NCBI GenBank assembly: GCA_021816725.1
Contig: JAKAXD010000001.1
Coordinates: 62,001-126,000 of the forward strand
Reading direction: 5' to 3'
Source: Thermoplasmata archaeon
Lineage (GTDB): Archaea > Thermoplasmatota > Thermoplasmata > Thermoplasmatales > GCA-001856825
DNA length: 64,000 nucleotides
Positions 17,378 to 26,164 of the stretch are shown here, in pieces. The position numbers were made by a program, and so were the translations under genes. Position 1 is the first letter of the stretch, and every line of letters begins with the position of its first letter. The notes beneath the pieces were generated by a model. The model ran no database searches and was not told the origin of the DNA. It saw only the letters and a program-made list of their open reading frames with translations.

Positions 17378-19717
17378 TCATCTCTTCCGTCTAAGCAAAA
17401 CAACAGCAACCAATGCTAGGATCACAACAACAGCAACGGCTGCAATTATTATGGAGTAATTGAAATTCTTGCTTGCTTGTACTGACAATCTCAATATGGA
17501 ACCTGAGACAGTTGCAATTCCTGAAAGTTGAGAACTAGATTTCGCGCTGTAATCAGTGGGAAGGTGGACCTTATAGGAATACGTCCCGTTTGGAACATTG
17601 AACGTTATGGCGCCTGAAGTGGAGTTCTGTGTTATGTTGATGCTCTGTCCGTTGAATGCCGTTCCAGTCAGAGTTACTGACCATGATGTTCCGTTGGGAA
17701 TTCCGCTTTGACTGACTAATAAGGCATATCTTGCGACGCTCCACGAGATAGAATTGCTAGCTGCGTTTCCATTAACCATGACTACACCAGAGTTGGGAGT
17801 GGAATTGTACCCATGAATTACCTGGACCTGGTACTGGTATGTGCCATTTGGTTCCTTCACCGTGATGGTGCTGCCGGTTGATGTCAGGTTGGTGCCGTTG
17901 AATGTTACTGCCCACGAAGTTCCAGTGGGAAGCCCAGTTTCAGAAAACGTCACTAGGAATTCGACTTCTGTGAAAGTCACTGGCTGATAGACGGACGAAC
18001 CAGCTACTGAGAAGGAGCCTCCCCCGGATTCATATATCTTGTCGTTAGTCTCAATGGAATATTGGTAAGTACTGTTAGGGAGGTTAGCCGTATAGGATGA
18101 TGAAGTAATTGGTCCTGACGATTCCCCGTTGCTAAGGTTGACGTACCAGATCTCACCGCTAGGCAGTCCTTGCTCTATGAAAGTCACTTGGTATGTCTTC
18201 AGCAGGAACTGTATTTGTTCCGTGATACTGAACCCCGCTACCGTGAAGCTCCCTGAATGCGAAGAGAGATAGTAATCACGATCAACGCTAGAAACAGTGT
18301 AGGAATAGGAGTTGTTGACTAGTGCGATGTAGTACACGCTCCCAGAAATTGGCCCTGAAGATAGCTGTCCGGTGACGTTCACGTACCAGATCGACCCAGA
18401 CGGAAGCCCTATAGAACTGAATTGAACCTCGTACAAATGAGCATTAAGTACATACTTCGTCCCAGCAGAAAACGTATGATTTCCAAGGCTAGTTACCTGG
18501 CCAGTTGCATAATTGTAGATTTGTATTGAATATGTACCGGGATATATTGACAAGTTGGCGGAACCTCCAGTAAAGTCCACCGAAGACGTCCCTCCAAGTA
18601 TCACCGTTCCGCTCTGTACGTTAGTGTGTATCTGAACATCCGTTAAAGAGGAGCTAAACCAAAGACTTCCTAAGGATCCTGATCCGTTCGCAACGTTAGC
18701 GAAGAGCTCGCCGCCGCTGCTAAAGTAGCCAGCACTGATGGCATTGAAAACACCTTCAGCTGTGTCGCTTCCAAAGTTGAAAGCATTTGGTATCGTCTGG
18801 AAGTTATATCCGTTCCAGTACTCCAGCTCCAGGTTGACATTTGATGCCAACAGTTCAGTTTGGCTCCCCCCTCCAGGTCCTCCGAGAATCAGTTCAGCAT
18901 CGTAGAAGGAGTAGCCGTTTGGCTCGTATATATTTCCATCAACCAGGAACACAGGCGTTGTCTTCAGCTGTGTTGCGAAAATAAGTGCTGCGTTATCGAA
19001 GGTGATCCAGCCGTAGCCGTCATTGTACAGGAAATCCACCTCAGGGAAACCATGAGAATTTATGAACGTATCAGCCTCTAGGTAGAGTGTTGAACCTAAG
19101 TTAATGCTTATGTTGTTCCCCGGTAGATTTGCATTCGCAAAGTCGTAGTAGTACTGCTGGTTTCCAGACAAACCAACTGTCCCGTTCCCAAGCACGGTAG
19201 AGTTGTACATCGAGGCTCCGTAAGACGAAACATTCCAGATGTTATCAATAAAGATAATGTTGCCATTGGTGGTATTCAGTGCAGCAACGTCTTGGACCCA
19301 GTACACGTAGAGCGCATTCAGGTTTGCGTTATAGAAATACATGTTGACATTCAGTTGGAAAGTGATTTCCGGGCTGTGCTGTGACGAACTGTAGGTCTGC
19401 AGTGATCCTATCTGGACCATCCCCTGAAACGAAGATGTTGTGTATGAATAGGGAAAACCAGACTGACCTATTCCATAATCAGCTATACCCATCGGTGCAG
19501 GTTCCTTTTGGTACCCCGAAAAAACGGATACCCGTTGCCCCTTAGGAAGGATAGGGTTTCCAGATATGGGTGTGAGTTGAGCGTGACCAGATTTAGCACT
19601 AGCAGAATTCCCATCAGACATGCCAGCCCCAAAAACGTATGAAGAGCCAAGCATCAGTGCTATCAAAACGACAAGAAAGACTAGTGCCATTGATGGCGGT
19701 TTTTCATTAGTCATCAT
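17378..19717 (-). CDS. Membrane-anchored thermopsin-family acid protease
   Basis: A 779-residue secreted protein. It has a signal sequence (about 8-30), then the peptidase A5 (thermopsin) domain with the hallmark PMGIADYGIG near 75-84 and the conserved YWVQDVAAL and DNIWNVSS stretches. Four repeats of about 75-79 residues start near 429, 507, 586 and 661, each with a (V/L)xFxExGLPxGxxW-type opening and a closing strand. A membrane helix (about 753-774) and RRKR tail anchor it. Thermopsins are acid-stable extracellular endopeptidases, so this enzyme likely digests protein outside the cell while tethered to the surface. Many N-glycosylation sequons are present. The family is firm; catalytic residues cannot be pointed out with certainty. 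Confidence 0.85.
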   Translation of the reverse strand: MMTNEKPPSMALVFLVVLIALMLGSSYVFGAGMSDGNSASAKSGHAQLTPISGNPILPKGQRVSVFSGYQKEPAPMGIADYGIGQSGFPYSYTTSSFQGMVQIGSLQTYSSSQHSPEITFQLNVNMYFYNANLNALYVYWVQDVAALNTTNGNIIFIDNIWNVSSYGASMYNSTVLGNGTVGLSGNQQYYYDFANANLPGNNISINLGSTLYLEADTFINSHGFPEVDFLYNDGYGWITFDNAALIFATQLKTTPVFLVDGNIYEPNGYSFYDAELILGGPGGGSQTELLASNVNLELEYWNGYNFQTIPNAFNFGSDTAEGVFNAISAGYFSSGGELFANVANGSGSLGSLWFSSSLTDVQIHTNVQSGTVILGGTSSVDFTGGSANLSIYPGTYSIQIYNYATGQVTSLGNHTFSAGTKYVLNAHLYEVQFSSIGLPSGSIWYVNVTGQLSSGPISGSVYYIALVNNSYSYTVSSVDRDYYLSSHSGSFTVAGFSITEQIQFLLKTYQVTFIEQGLPSGEIWYVNLSNGESSGPITSSSYTANLPNSTYQYSIETNDKIYESGGGSFSVAGSSVYQPVTFTEVEFLVTFSETGLPTGTSWAVTFNGTNLTSTGSTITVKEPNGTYQYQVQVIHGYNSTPNSGVVMVNGNAASNSISWSVARYALLVSQSGIPNGTSWSVTLTGTAFNGQSINITQNSTSGAITFNVPNGTYSYKVHLPTDYSAKSSSQLSGIATVSGSILRLSVQASKNFNYSIIIAAVAVVVILALVAVVLLRRKR

Positions 19718-19850
19718 AAGAATTACATCAACTCAGATTTTATGGGTTAAAATACTTTTACCAACTTAGTATCTTTAGATTGGTGCTACCTTGATTGTCA
19801 CTTCACCTTTCCCGTTGGAGGTTAAATTGCGTCAAACCTTCAGTAAAAGC

Positions 19851-19859
19851 ATAAATATA
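19851..19859 (+). promoter_or_regulatory. TATA box of tRNA-Met gene
   Basis: ATAAATATA lies 22-30 bases before the first base of the tRNA, the distance expected of an archaeal TATA box from the transcription start. Confidence 0.7.
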
Positions 19860-19880
19860 GTACCAGCATCCCAGAACCGA

Positions 19881-19955
19881 AGCGGGGTGGGGTAGCCAGG
19901 GTATCCCGACGGGCTCATAACCCGTAGACCGATGGTTCAAATCCATCCCCCGCTA
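19881..19955 (+). tRNA. Initiator tRNA-Met (CAU)
   Basis: The acceptor arms AGCGGGG and CCCCGCT pair over all seven positions, including the A1-U72 pair typical of archaeal initiators. The anticodon loop is CTCATAA (anticodon CAU), flanked by GGG and CCC, the three G-C pairs that mark initiator tRNAs. The T arm is GATGG-TTCAAAT-CCATC. The discriminator is A at 19955 and CCA is not encoded. No intron is seen. A degenerate relative of this sequence lies at about 21546-21614 on the other side of tnpB. Confidence 0.95.
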
Positions 19956-19988
19956 TGTTTCAAGTCGTATTGTTGAAAGCAGTTTTAC

Positions 19989-20300
19989 ATGATGAGACAA
20001 AAGGCTAAGAAATCTAAACCTGCTCCAGATTTGGAGTCCGATAATTCAGTACCTATTCTTTAACTGAAACCAATACAAAACAAAGTATCTAAAGTAGGAT
20101 ACAGATATTACAATTTTCTTACTGAATCTGGGCTGACTAAAGAGAAATTGGCAGGAGATACGAGGTGTGTTGTTTCAGTGATATTTCTACTCAGAATTCA
20201 TTCATTTTTTCATTTTATTCATTTCTCAGGACGCATAGAGAGATTTATGTACCATACCCTGGATAATAAGCCAACGACCGGTTCGTCAAAGAGAGGAAAA
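19989..20300 (+). pseudogene. Broken ORF with one in-frame stop
   Basis: From the ATG at 19989 a basic, polar reading frame (MMRQKAKKSKPAPDLESD and on) meets a TAA at 20061-20063, then continues in the same frame with coding-like sequence (LKPIQNKVSKVGYRYYNF and on) to a stop near 20300, the later part being less convincing. One nonsense change therefore separates the two halves. The protein is not recognised. Its place between the tRNA gene and tnpB suggests a decayed gene of an inserted element. The first half may still be made as a 24-residue peptide. Confidence 0.35.
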
Positions 20301-20304
20301 TGAA

Positions 20305-21546
20305 TTGACCCACCTTTGGAAATCGAATGGCACAAAGAGAACGATATTGTGGTCTTATAACCCATCTCCCCTTCTGCTGCAATACCTAGAAGACATGAGG
20401 GACGCAATCAGGTATGGGGTTATGAAATCATATCTTCAATGGGAGAACAGTGGATATATGCCCTCCCCTATAGACCTGAGGAGGGAGATGAAGCAGTGGT
20501 TTGATTCTCGCTATAGTTATGCGAAACACCACATCAATCCCGTGTGCAGATCTTCCGTTGCAATACTGAAGTCGTTCAAAAAGAACCACCACAAGAAGAG
20601 GTACCCCGAGGTAATGAGACTCGCAATCAGACTAGACTCAGAACTAGTAAAGATTGCTGGTGACAAGATAAGGATAACTATCAGACCAGGCGAATACGAC
20701 TACATCCCTATCAACTCACGAAACAAGAAGTGGAGGGAGTATTCTAACTACAGGATAGGTGAGGTTCTCATAACGGATAAAGTAATTGCTATATCGTTCA
20801 TATTCCCAAATAATGAACTGAGCGATGAAAAAGTTGGTATCGACATCAACTTCAAATCAATAGTCGGAACAGTCGTGAATAAGGGCGAAGTAAAAGAAAC
20901 ATTCACAGAATACATTCCCAACATAGCGAGGATACAGAACGACTTCTCTAGGAGGAGGCGCCAGTTACAGAGGCACATAAAAAACAAAGAGAAGAGGTAC
21001 AAGAAACTCAAAGAGAGTAGGGGAAGGCAGAGGAACAGGATAAAAGATGCCCTACATAAACTCTCTTCTAAAATTGTCAGTGAGCATCTCGAATCGTCGT
21101 TCATCCTTGAGGACCTAAGAACAATTAAAAAGAGTTCCAATAACAAATCAAAGAAGCTGAGAACTTATCTCAACAGGTGGCCGTATTCACAATTCCAGAA
21201 AATGCTGGAATACAAGAGTCAATTCAGGTCAGTATACGTGAATCCAGAAGGGACTTCGTCAGAATGTCCTGTTTGTGGTGGTAGACTTGAGCACCCTATC
21301 TGGAAGATGTCTAGATGCAAAAACTGTGGTAGGGACTACGACAGGGACAGGCTTGCTTCACTTGCAATAACCCTTCGTGGCATCTATCTTTGCGGAGGCC
21401 CGTTCCCCGTGAGTGCGATAGCCTCTTTATCATTAGTGAGGAATGAATACCTGTACATCAACCACAGACCTGATGTGGCTGAAGCAGGAGGGACCGATAT
21501 GGTAAACGCTTCGAATATCCTTGTACAAGAGAGTATAAGACCCTAA
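20305..21546 (+). CDS. tnpB: TnpB-type RNA-guided nuclease of IS200/IS605 or IS607 group
   Basis: A 413-residue TnpB. The RuvC residues are all present: D180 in VGIDIN, E269 in FILEDLR and D348 in DYDRDRLAS. The four-cysteine zinc ribbon lies between the last two (C321, C324, C338, C341). A basic coiled stretch (about 215-245) is usual for the family. The start is taken as TTG at 20305 after GAGAGGA; an ATG at 20395 is the next choice. No TnpA gene is near, so the element cannot move by itself. The catalytic set is intact, so it may still cut DNA guided by an RNA from its 3' end. The gene stops exactly where a decayed initiator-tRNA copy begins. Confidence 0.9.
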   Translation: MTHLWKSNGTKRTILWSYNPSPLLLQYLEDMRDAIRYGVMKSYLQWENSGYMPSPIDLRREMKQWFDSRYSYAKHHINPVCRSSVAILKSFKKNHHKKRYPEVMRLAIRLDSELVKIAGDKIRITIRPGEYDYIPINSRNKKWREYSNYRIGEVLITDKVIAISFIFPNNELSDEKVGIDINFKSIVGTVVNKGEVKETFTEYIPNIARIQNDFSRRRRQLQRHIKNKEKRYKKLKESRGRQRNRIKDALHKLSSKIVSEHLESSFILEDLRTIKKSSNNKSKKLRTYLNRWPYSQFQKMLEYKSQFRSVYVNPEGTSSECPVCGGRLEHPIWKMSRCKNCGRDYDRDRLASLAITLRGIYLCGGPFPVSAIASLSLVRNEYLYINHRPDVAEAGGTDMVNASNILVQESIRP

Positions 21547-21614
21547 GAACGGTAGCCAGGAATCCCGATGGACTCATAATCTCCAGACAGGAGATTCAAA
21601 TCAATTTCTCGTTG
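21546..21614 (+). pseudogene. Degenerate initiator-tRNA copy
   Basis: Aligned from GGTAGCCAGG, about 47 of 64 bases match the real tRNA at 19881-19955, including the whole anticodon loop CTCATAA, ATCCCGA and TTCAAATC. Changes are mainly C to T and G to A. The acceptor, anticodon and T stems no longer pair, so it cannot work as a tRNA. It begins at the tnpB stop codon. It is either a duplicated target copy left by integration at the tRNA or an old second tRNA that decayed. Confidence 0.75.
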
Positions 21615-21942
21615 CAAAATTATGGTCACATACGAATCGCTACAAAATCACCACTTCACGGTTCATATGACGAAGGTGAGAACAGACTGTTCAGCGCATT
21701 TGAAAGTGCCCTGCTCTTTGTGTCATCGTTTTTTCATCCAGCAGAAGACATATAATTGCCTGAATCAGTATAGAAACCTTTCTCCAAATCTGTTGGCCGG
21801 TTAAAAATGTCGTGTTCATTTGGAACCATTCTTCCCTCATTTCAGAATTAACTGAGGATATAGTTTTATATATCTATTGTTTACTAAGAATAAATGAAAA
21901 TCCCTAGATTAGAATCTAGGGCTAATTAAAAGAAATAAGAGA
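21615..21942. other. Intergenic remnant region
   Basis: No firm gene. A plus-strand frame is open from within tnpB through the decayed tRNA to a stop near 21756 and looks weakly coding (a YDEGENRLFSAFES stretch), but it has no clear start and overlaps the tRNA ghost. The rest is AT-rich and ends in a perfect hairpin at 21902-21921. Confidence 0.3.
21902..21921. terminator. Perfect 9-base hairpin
   Basis: CCCTAGATT and AATCTAGGG are exact inverted copies with a 2-base centre. It lies 22 bases beyond the stop of the minus-strand oxidoreductase genes, with a T-rich tract between them on that strand. It may help end that transcript or be the end of a mobile element; symmetry alone cannot decide. 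Confidence 0.45.
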
Positions 21943-22878
21943 TCAGCAGAACGATTCCATAAGTTTAGTGATGTCATTCAGCGGCTTTCCAGCAGAATCA
22001 ATGGGTTCCATAACGTAGTTCTTTTTGCCGTAGTCAGGTACAAGTTTCTGCAGCTTCTGGTCGTACGTTTCAGTCTGGTAATCAATGAAAACTCCCATCG
22101 GTATCCTGTCACCCCATTCCATTGACTTTGCGACTGCTTGCGGAAGCTTCTGCTTGTATTCTTCCTCATTGTTTGCAGCAGGATTCCATCCTTCCTTCTC
22201 AATGTCGTATAGCCTTGGATCGTAGAATTCCTTTGTGTTTATGTTGTTGTAAGTCACGCAGGGCTGCATCACGTCCACCAGCGCCAATCCCCTGTGCTTC
22301 ATTGCCCTTATCAGCGTCTCCTTCAGGTGCTTTATGTTGTACGAATAGCTCCTTGCCACGAATGTGAAGCCGGATGCAAGGCCAAGGAAGAGCGGATTTA
22401 CCGGGAACTTCAGGTTTTCTGTCTCTATGCTCTTTGGCATCTCCCCATATGGCAGAGTTGGAGAAGCCTGACCCTTTGTCAGTCCATAAACTCCATTATT
22501 GAAAAGTATGTAGGTGAGGTCGACATTCCTCCTTCCAGCCGCAACAAAGTGTGCAGACCCTATTCCCAGTCCGTCCCCATCACCTGAAGCAGATATAACT
22601 TCCAGTCGTGGGTTTGCCATCTTAACCGCCTGTGCCTGTACCAGCGACCTGCCGTGGAGCGTGTGCAGCGTGTTCACGTTTACGTAATGAGGTATCTTGG
22701 AGCTGCACCCTATACCTCCTGTGAGGACAACATCTTCATTGGGTATCTTCATTTCCTGGAGTGCCAGCACCAATGCGTTGAGTATACCGAAATCTCCGCA
22801 ACCAGGGCACCAGTCTATCTCCACGTTTGTCCTGTAGCTCTGCGGTTTTGCCGGCGGAGTTGCAGCGGTACTAATCAT
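21943..22878 (-). CDS. 2-oxoacid:ferredoxin oxidoreductase, beta subunit
   Basis: A 311-residue thiamine-diphosphate-binding subunit. DWCPGCGDFGILNA (about 23-36) is the family start, GDGDGLGIGSAHF (about 96-108) with NNGVYGLTKGQ (about 127-137) forms the TPP/Mg site, and ATPTxP-like ASPTLPYGE follows. The length and two-subunit layout match the archaeal type known from Sulfolobus. It oxidatively decarboxylates 2-oxoacids such as pyruvate or 2-oxoglutarate to acyl-CoA, reducing ferredoxin. The start overlaps the upstream alpha gene's stop by 8 bases, so both are made from one mRNA. Substrate range cannot be read. Confidence 0.92.
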   Translation of the reverse strand: MISTAATPPAKPQSYRTNVEIDWCPGCGDFGILNALVLALQEMKIPNEDVVLTGGIGCSSKIPHYVNVNTLHTLHGRSLVQAQAVKMANPRLEVISASGDGDGLGIGSAHFVAAGRRNVDLTYILFNNGVYGLTKGQASPTLPYGEMPKSIETENLKFPVNPLFLGLASGFTFVARSYSYNIKHLKETLIRAMKHRGLALVDVMQPCVTYNNINTKEFYDPRLYDIEKEGWNPAANNEEEYKQKLPQAVAKSMEWGDRIPMGVFIDYQTETYDQKLQKLVPDYGKKNYVMEPIDSAGKPLNDITKLMESFC

Positions 22879-24601
22879 AACTCAACACCTCCCTCTTTCC
22901 AAGCTTTGGTTTGCTGAGCACTTGAACCATCTCCTCAAATGCGATCGGCCTCCCGTTGAATTTCACTATTCTTGAGATGGCTTCCAGTCCCGTCTTCTCC
23001 CTCAGCAGGTCAGCAAGCTGTCCGCTGTAATTCTGTTCAACGTCTATTATCGTCTTTCCATTCAGATATTTCATAACTGCCTCCACAGGGAACGGCTCCA
23101 TCATCCTTATCTGAAGTAGTGAAACGTCCTTCACTACTTCCATTGCATCAAGGATCGGTCCCTTCGCCGAACCCCATGATACTATTACCTTCTTGTTCTC
23201 CGGCTTCCCATAGAACTTTACTTTCATATCAGGAGGAACTTCCTTGAGGATAGAAGAGGTCTTGTGCATCCTCTTGTCCATCATCTTTATCCTGTTGTCA
23301 GCATCCTCTGTGAATATGTGACCGTCCTCATCGTGCTCATCGCCTGCTATCGTCACAAGTCCGCCCTTGACCCCTGGTACGGATCTTGGTGAGATTCCAT
23401 CTTCCGTGAATCTGTATCTCAAGTAGTCCTTCGTCTCTTTCAAGATCAGTTTCCCCCTGTCAATTCTTGTCTTGCTGAGATCAAATAGATCTACAGTATA
23501 GTTACTCATTGCCATTGCCTTGTCTAGGAGAACGATGACGGGTAGCTGGTATTTCTCAGCAATGTTGAATGCTTCAACTGTGTCGTAGAACGCTTCCTTG
23601 TGATCACCTGGCGCTATCAGAACCCTTGGGAACTCACCGTGACCTGCGCTAAGTGCATACTTCAGGTCACCCTGCTCATGCCTCGTCGGCATTCCTGTCG
23701 CCGGCCCAGCCCTCTGGTAGTAGAATATCACCACAGGTGTTTCCGTCATCCCTGCATATGAGAGCGCTTCCACCATGAGCGAGAATCCTGGTCCTGATGT
23801 GCTTGTCGCAGCCCTCAGTCCAGTGTTGGCAGCTGCAATTGCCATGTTTATGGCTGCTATCTCATCCTCAGTCTGCTCAACCACGAAGTCATACTTGTCC
23901 ATTATAGTCTCAAGGTAGTTTGACTCGTCGCTCGCAGGCGTGATCGGATAGTAAGACTGGAACTTCAGACCAGCAACCATCTTGCCCATTCCGACTGCGT
24001 GGGTGCTGTTTATCAGCATCCTCTTCTTGTAAGTGACGGGTTCCAGGTCAAATGTTTTTGAAGGCTTGAATTCAGCATACACCTCGTCAACTATTGCATT
24101 GTTCATCTCCGCAATCTTTGGCCTCGATGCGAAATTCTCTGAAATGATCTTCTTGAGCTTCTCCTTGTCGATGCCTATCATCTTCGTTGCACCTGCAAGG
24201 GCTACAGTGTTCTTCATCACGTTGAACTCCGACAGTGCCTTCCCGAATTTTGTAGCGACTGTCTGCAGAATGTCATTGTAAGGTATTATTGCGTGCCTTG
24301 GGTCGTCAAGTTTGTCCTCATAAATTATTGAACCGTCCTTTGACAGCTCCTTCACGTGAAGGAGGACGCTCTTAGAATCCAATGGGATGAGTATGTCTAT
24401 CCTCTCTGAATAGCTCCTGATTATATCCTTGCACACTCTTACCCTGAAATAAGAGTGTTCACCCTTTATCGTTGAGAAGAGTTCAGCATTCGTGAATACC
24501 TGATATCCCTCCCTTGTCATAAGCTTCGCAAAACTATCAGACGTGAAATTGATTCCGCTACCTTGGGGGCCGGCTACCATAAGATTTAGGTCATGCATCA
24601 T
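22871..24601 (-). CDS. 2-oxoacid:ferredoxin oxidoreductase, fused gamma-alpha subunit
   Basis: A 576-residue fusion: the first 190 residues are the gamma domain (GPQGSGIN near 11-18, a typical opening), and the rest the alpha domain with the YPITPASD motif near 217, which matches the conserved YPITP element of this archaeal enzyme class, and VSWGSAKGP near 480. It pairs with the TPP-binding beta subunit downstream to form a heterodimeric enzyme in the cytoplasm, serving central carbon flow between 2-oxoacids and acyl-CoA. The ATG at 24601 is well placed; the upstream gap to Sec61-beta is divergent. Confidence is high on both domain motifs. Confidence 0.92.
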   Translation of the reverse strand: MMHDLNLMVAGPQGSGINFTSDSFAKLMTREGYQVFTNAELFSTIKGEHSYFRVRVCKDIIRSYSERIDILIPLDSKSVLLHVKELSKDGSIIYEDKLDDPRHAIIPYNDILQTVATKFGKALSEFNVMKNTVALAGATKMIGIDKEKLKKIISENFASRPKIAEMNNAIVDEVYAEFKPSKTFDLEPVTYKKRMLINSTHAVGMGKMVAGLKFQSYYPITPASDESNYLETIMDKYDFVVEQTEDEIAAINMAIAAANTGLRAATSTSGPGFSLMVEALSYAGMTETPVVIFYYQRAGPATGMPTRHEQGDLKYALSAGHGEFPRVLIAPGDHKEAFYDTVEAFNIAEKYQLPVIVLLDKAMAMSNYTVDLFDLSKTRIDRGKLILKETKDYLRYRFTEDGISPRSVPGVKGGLVTIAGDEHDEDGHIFTEDADNRIKMMDKRMHKTSSILKEVPPDMKVKFYGKPENKKVIVSWGSAKGPILDAMEVVKDVSLLQIRMMEPFPVEAVMKYLNGKTIIDVEQNYSGQLADLLREKTGLEAISRIVKFNGRPIAFEEMVQVLSKPKLGKREVLSYD

Positions 24602-24788
24602 TTATTTCCCCTTCCACTCATATAACATTTGGGTAGAAATATCTTGGGCTCGTACTTTATATATTTACTGGAAATAAAATGAATTCACGCTATAGGAATT
24701 TACTGCTTCCAAATTGATTCCATCATTTTTAATCACTCTTAAACGTTCCCGAAGAAAGGTTTAAACGACCTGTTGCCATCACGAATCG

Positions 24789-24956
24789 TTGCCAGACGAT
24801 AGGAAAGGTTCTGGATTCCAGTCAGCTGCTGGTCTTATACGGTACTTTGACGAAGAGGAAGACAGGGGTCTGATTTTCGACCCGAGACTGGTCTTATACA
24901 TAGCAGTGATTTTTGGTGTTGTAATAGAACTGCTGAAGGTTTTCTGGCCACTGTGA
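24789..24956 (+). CDS. secG: Preprotein translocase Sec61-beta (SecG-like) subunit
   Basis: A 55-residue gene. It reads MPDDRKGSGFQSAAGLIRYF from a TTG start at 24789, then the acidic DEEED, the conserved FDPRLVL and one membrane helix (about 34-53) ending FWPL. This is the archaeal Sec61-beta pattern: SxAGLxRYFDEEE-GxxxDPxxV then a single helix. It sits in the inner face of the membrane beside SecYE and helps protein export, which this cell needs for its giant surface proteins. The TTG start is the only sensible start in frame, as upstream codons do not fit the family. Very short length explains why it is easily missed. Confidence 0.9.
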   Translation: MPDDRKGSGFQSAAGLIRYFDEEEDRGLIFDPRLVLYIAVIFGVVIELLKVFWPL

Positions 24957-25047
24957 CGTTCCCCTTTCAATAACAGAGTCACATGGTGCAACTTTACAGT
25001 TTTCAGAATGAGGAAAGTGCTAAGTCCTCATTATTCATGCAATCACA

Positions 25048-26094
25048 ATGAAGGAAGCTTTCCTTTACTCTACGGAGAGGGGTAGAGTCAGGTGCACGGC
25101 CTGCAGCAGGTATTGCCTTTTGGGAGAAGGGCAGACAGGATTCTGTGGCATCAGGAAGAACATAGGAGGTCATCTCTTCCTACTGTCATACGGCAGGGCA
25201 GCAGCAGTTGCAGTCGACCCCATAGAGAAGAAGCCGCTTTACCACTACCTGCCTGGAGGAAGGGTGCTTTCACTGGCTACCAGCGGCTGTTCATGGGCAT
25301 GCAAGTACTGCCAGAACTACGACATATCACAGAGGAGGGAGATCACGGGAGACTATTTCAAACCGGAGGATGTCGTAAGCATGGCCATACAAAGCGGATC
25401 AGACGGCATTTCCTACACCTATAATGAACCTTCAATATTTGCTGAATATGCTCACGACATAGGCATACTTGCCAAGAAGCGTGGACTTTTCAGCACATTC
25501 GTGAGCAACGGATATGAATCATCCGAATCCATACCTTACCTCAAAGAATTCCTGGATGCAATAAGCATAGATTTCAAGGGGAACGGAAACGACATCTTCG
25601 GCAGGAAGTACATAGGGATAATGAGCTACGCACCGGTCTTCGACACGCTCAAGAGGCTGAAGTCAGCTGGCATCTACACAGAAATCACCGATTTAGTGGT
25701 ACCTGTGAAAGGCGTAGGGGACAATCTCGATGATGCACGCAACCTTGCAGTATGGATCAGGGAGAATCTTGGGACGGACGTGCCTCTCCATTTTACCAGA
25801 TTCCATCCGGACTACCTTATGAATAACGTCCCCGCCACGCCAATTGAAACACTGGAGAGACACCACTCCATAGCAAAGGAGGAGGGGCTGAAGTTCGTTT
25901 ATATCGGCAACGTTCCCGGGCATCCCTTGGAAAACACCTACTGCCCGAACTGCGGCCACGAACTTGTCAAAAGGTTCGGTTTCCAGATAATGAGCTACAG
26001 GATCACAGAAGATGGCAGATGCCCGTTCTGCGGTGAGGACATGCACATAATAGTGAAGGGCAAGAGGGAACGGAACCCTATTACGGCTAGATGA
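25048..26094 (+). CDS. amrS: AmrS-type radical SAM enzyme
   Basis: A 348-residue radical SAM protein. The cluster motif is C81-x3-C85-x2-C88 (CSWACKYC), preceded by four cysteines near 16, 19, 23 and 33 and followed by two C-terminal CxxC pairs (CPNC, CPFC) that form a zinc ribbon. This arrangement matches AmrS of the AmmeMemoRadiSam group, formerly called pyruvate formate-lyase activase-like. The usual partners AmmeMemo (Memo and AMMECR1) are not in this window. The reaction of the family is not settled. The gene is followed by the gamma-carbonic-anhydrase-like gene on the same strand with a 70-base gap. Confidence 0.85.
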   Translation: MKEAFLYSTERGRVRCTACSRYCLLGEGQTGFCGIRKNIGGHLFLLSYGRAAAVAVDPIEKKPLYHYLPGGRVLSLATSGCSWACKYCQNYDISQRREITGDYFKPEDVVSMAIQSGSDGISYTYNEPSIFAEYAHDIGILAKKRGLFSTFVSNGYESSESIPYLKEFLDAISIDFKGNGNDIFGRKYIGIMSYAPVFDTLKRLKSAGIYTEITDLVVPVKGVGDNLDDARNLAVWIRENLGTDVPLHFTRFHPDYLMNNVPATPIETLERHHSIAKEEGLKFVYIGNVPGHPLENTYCPNCGHELVKRFGFQIMSYRITEDGRCPFCGEDMHIIVKGKRERNPITAR

Positions 26095-26164
26095 TGTCCT
26101 TTCTCTGTGAAGTGGTAAGGGGAAAGGAAAGAAACGGATAAATATACTCAAAGCCTGAAGAAAC

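Noticed and set aside
21612-21756. 47-codon ORF after the decayed tRNA
   Set aside because: It looks weakly coding but begins inside the tRNA ghost with no promoter or ribosome site.
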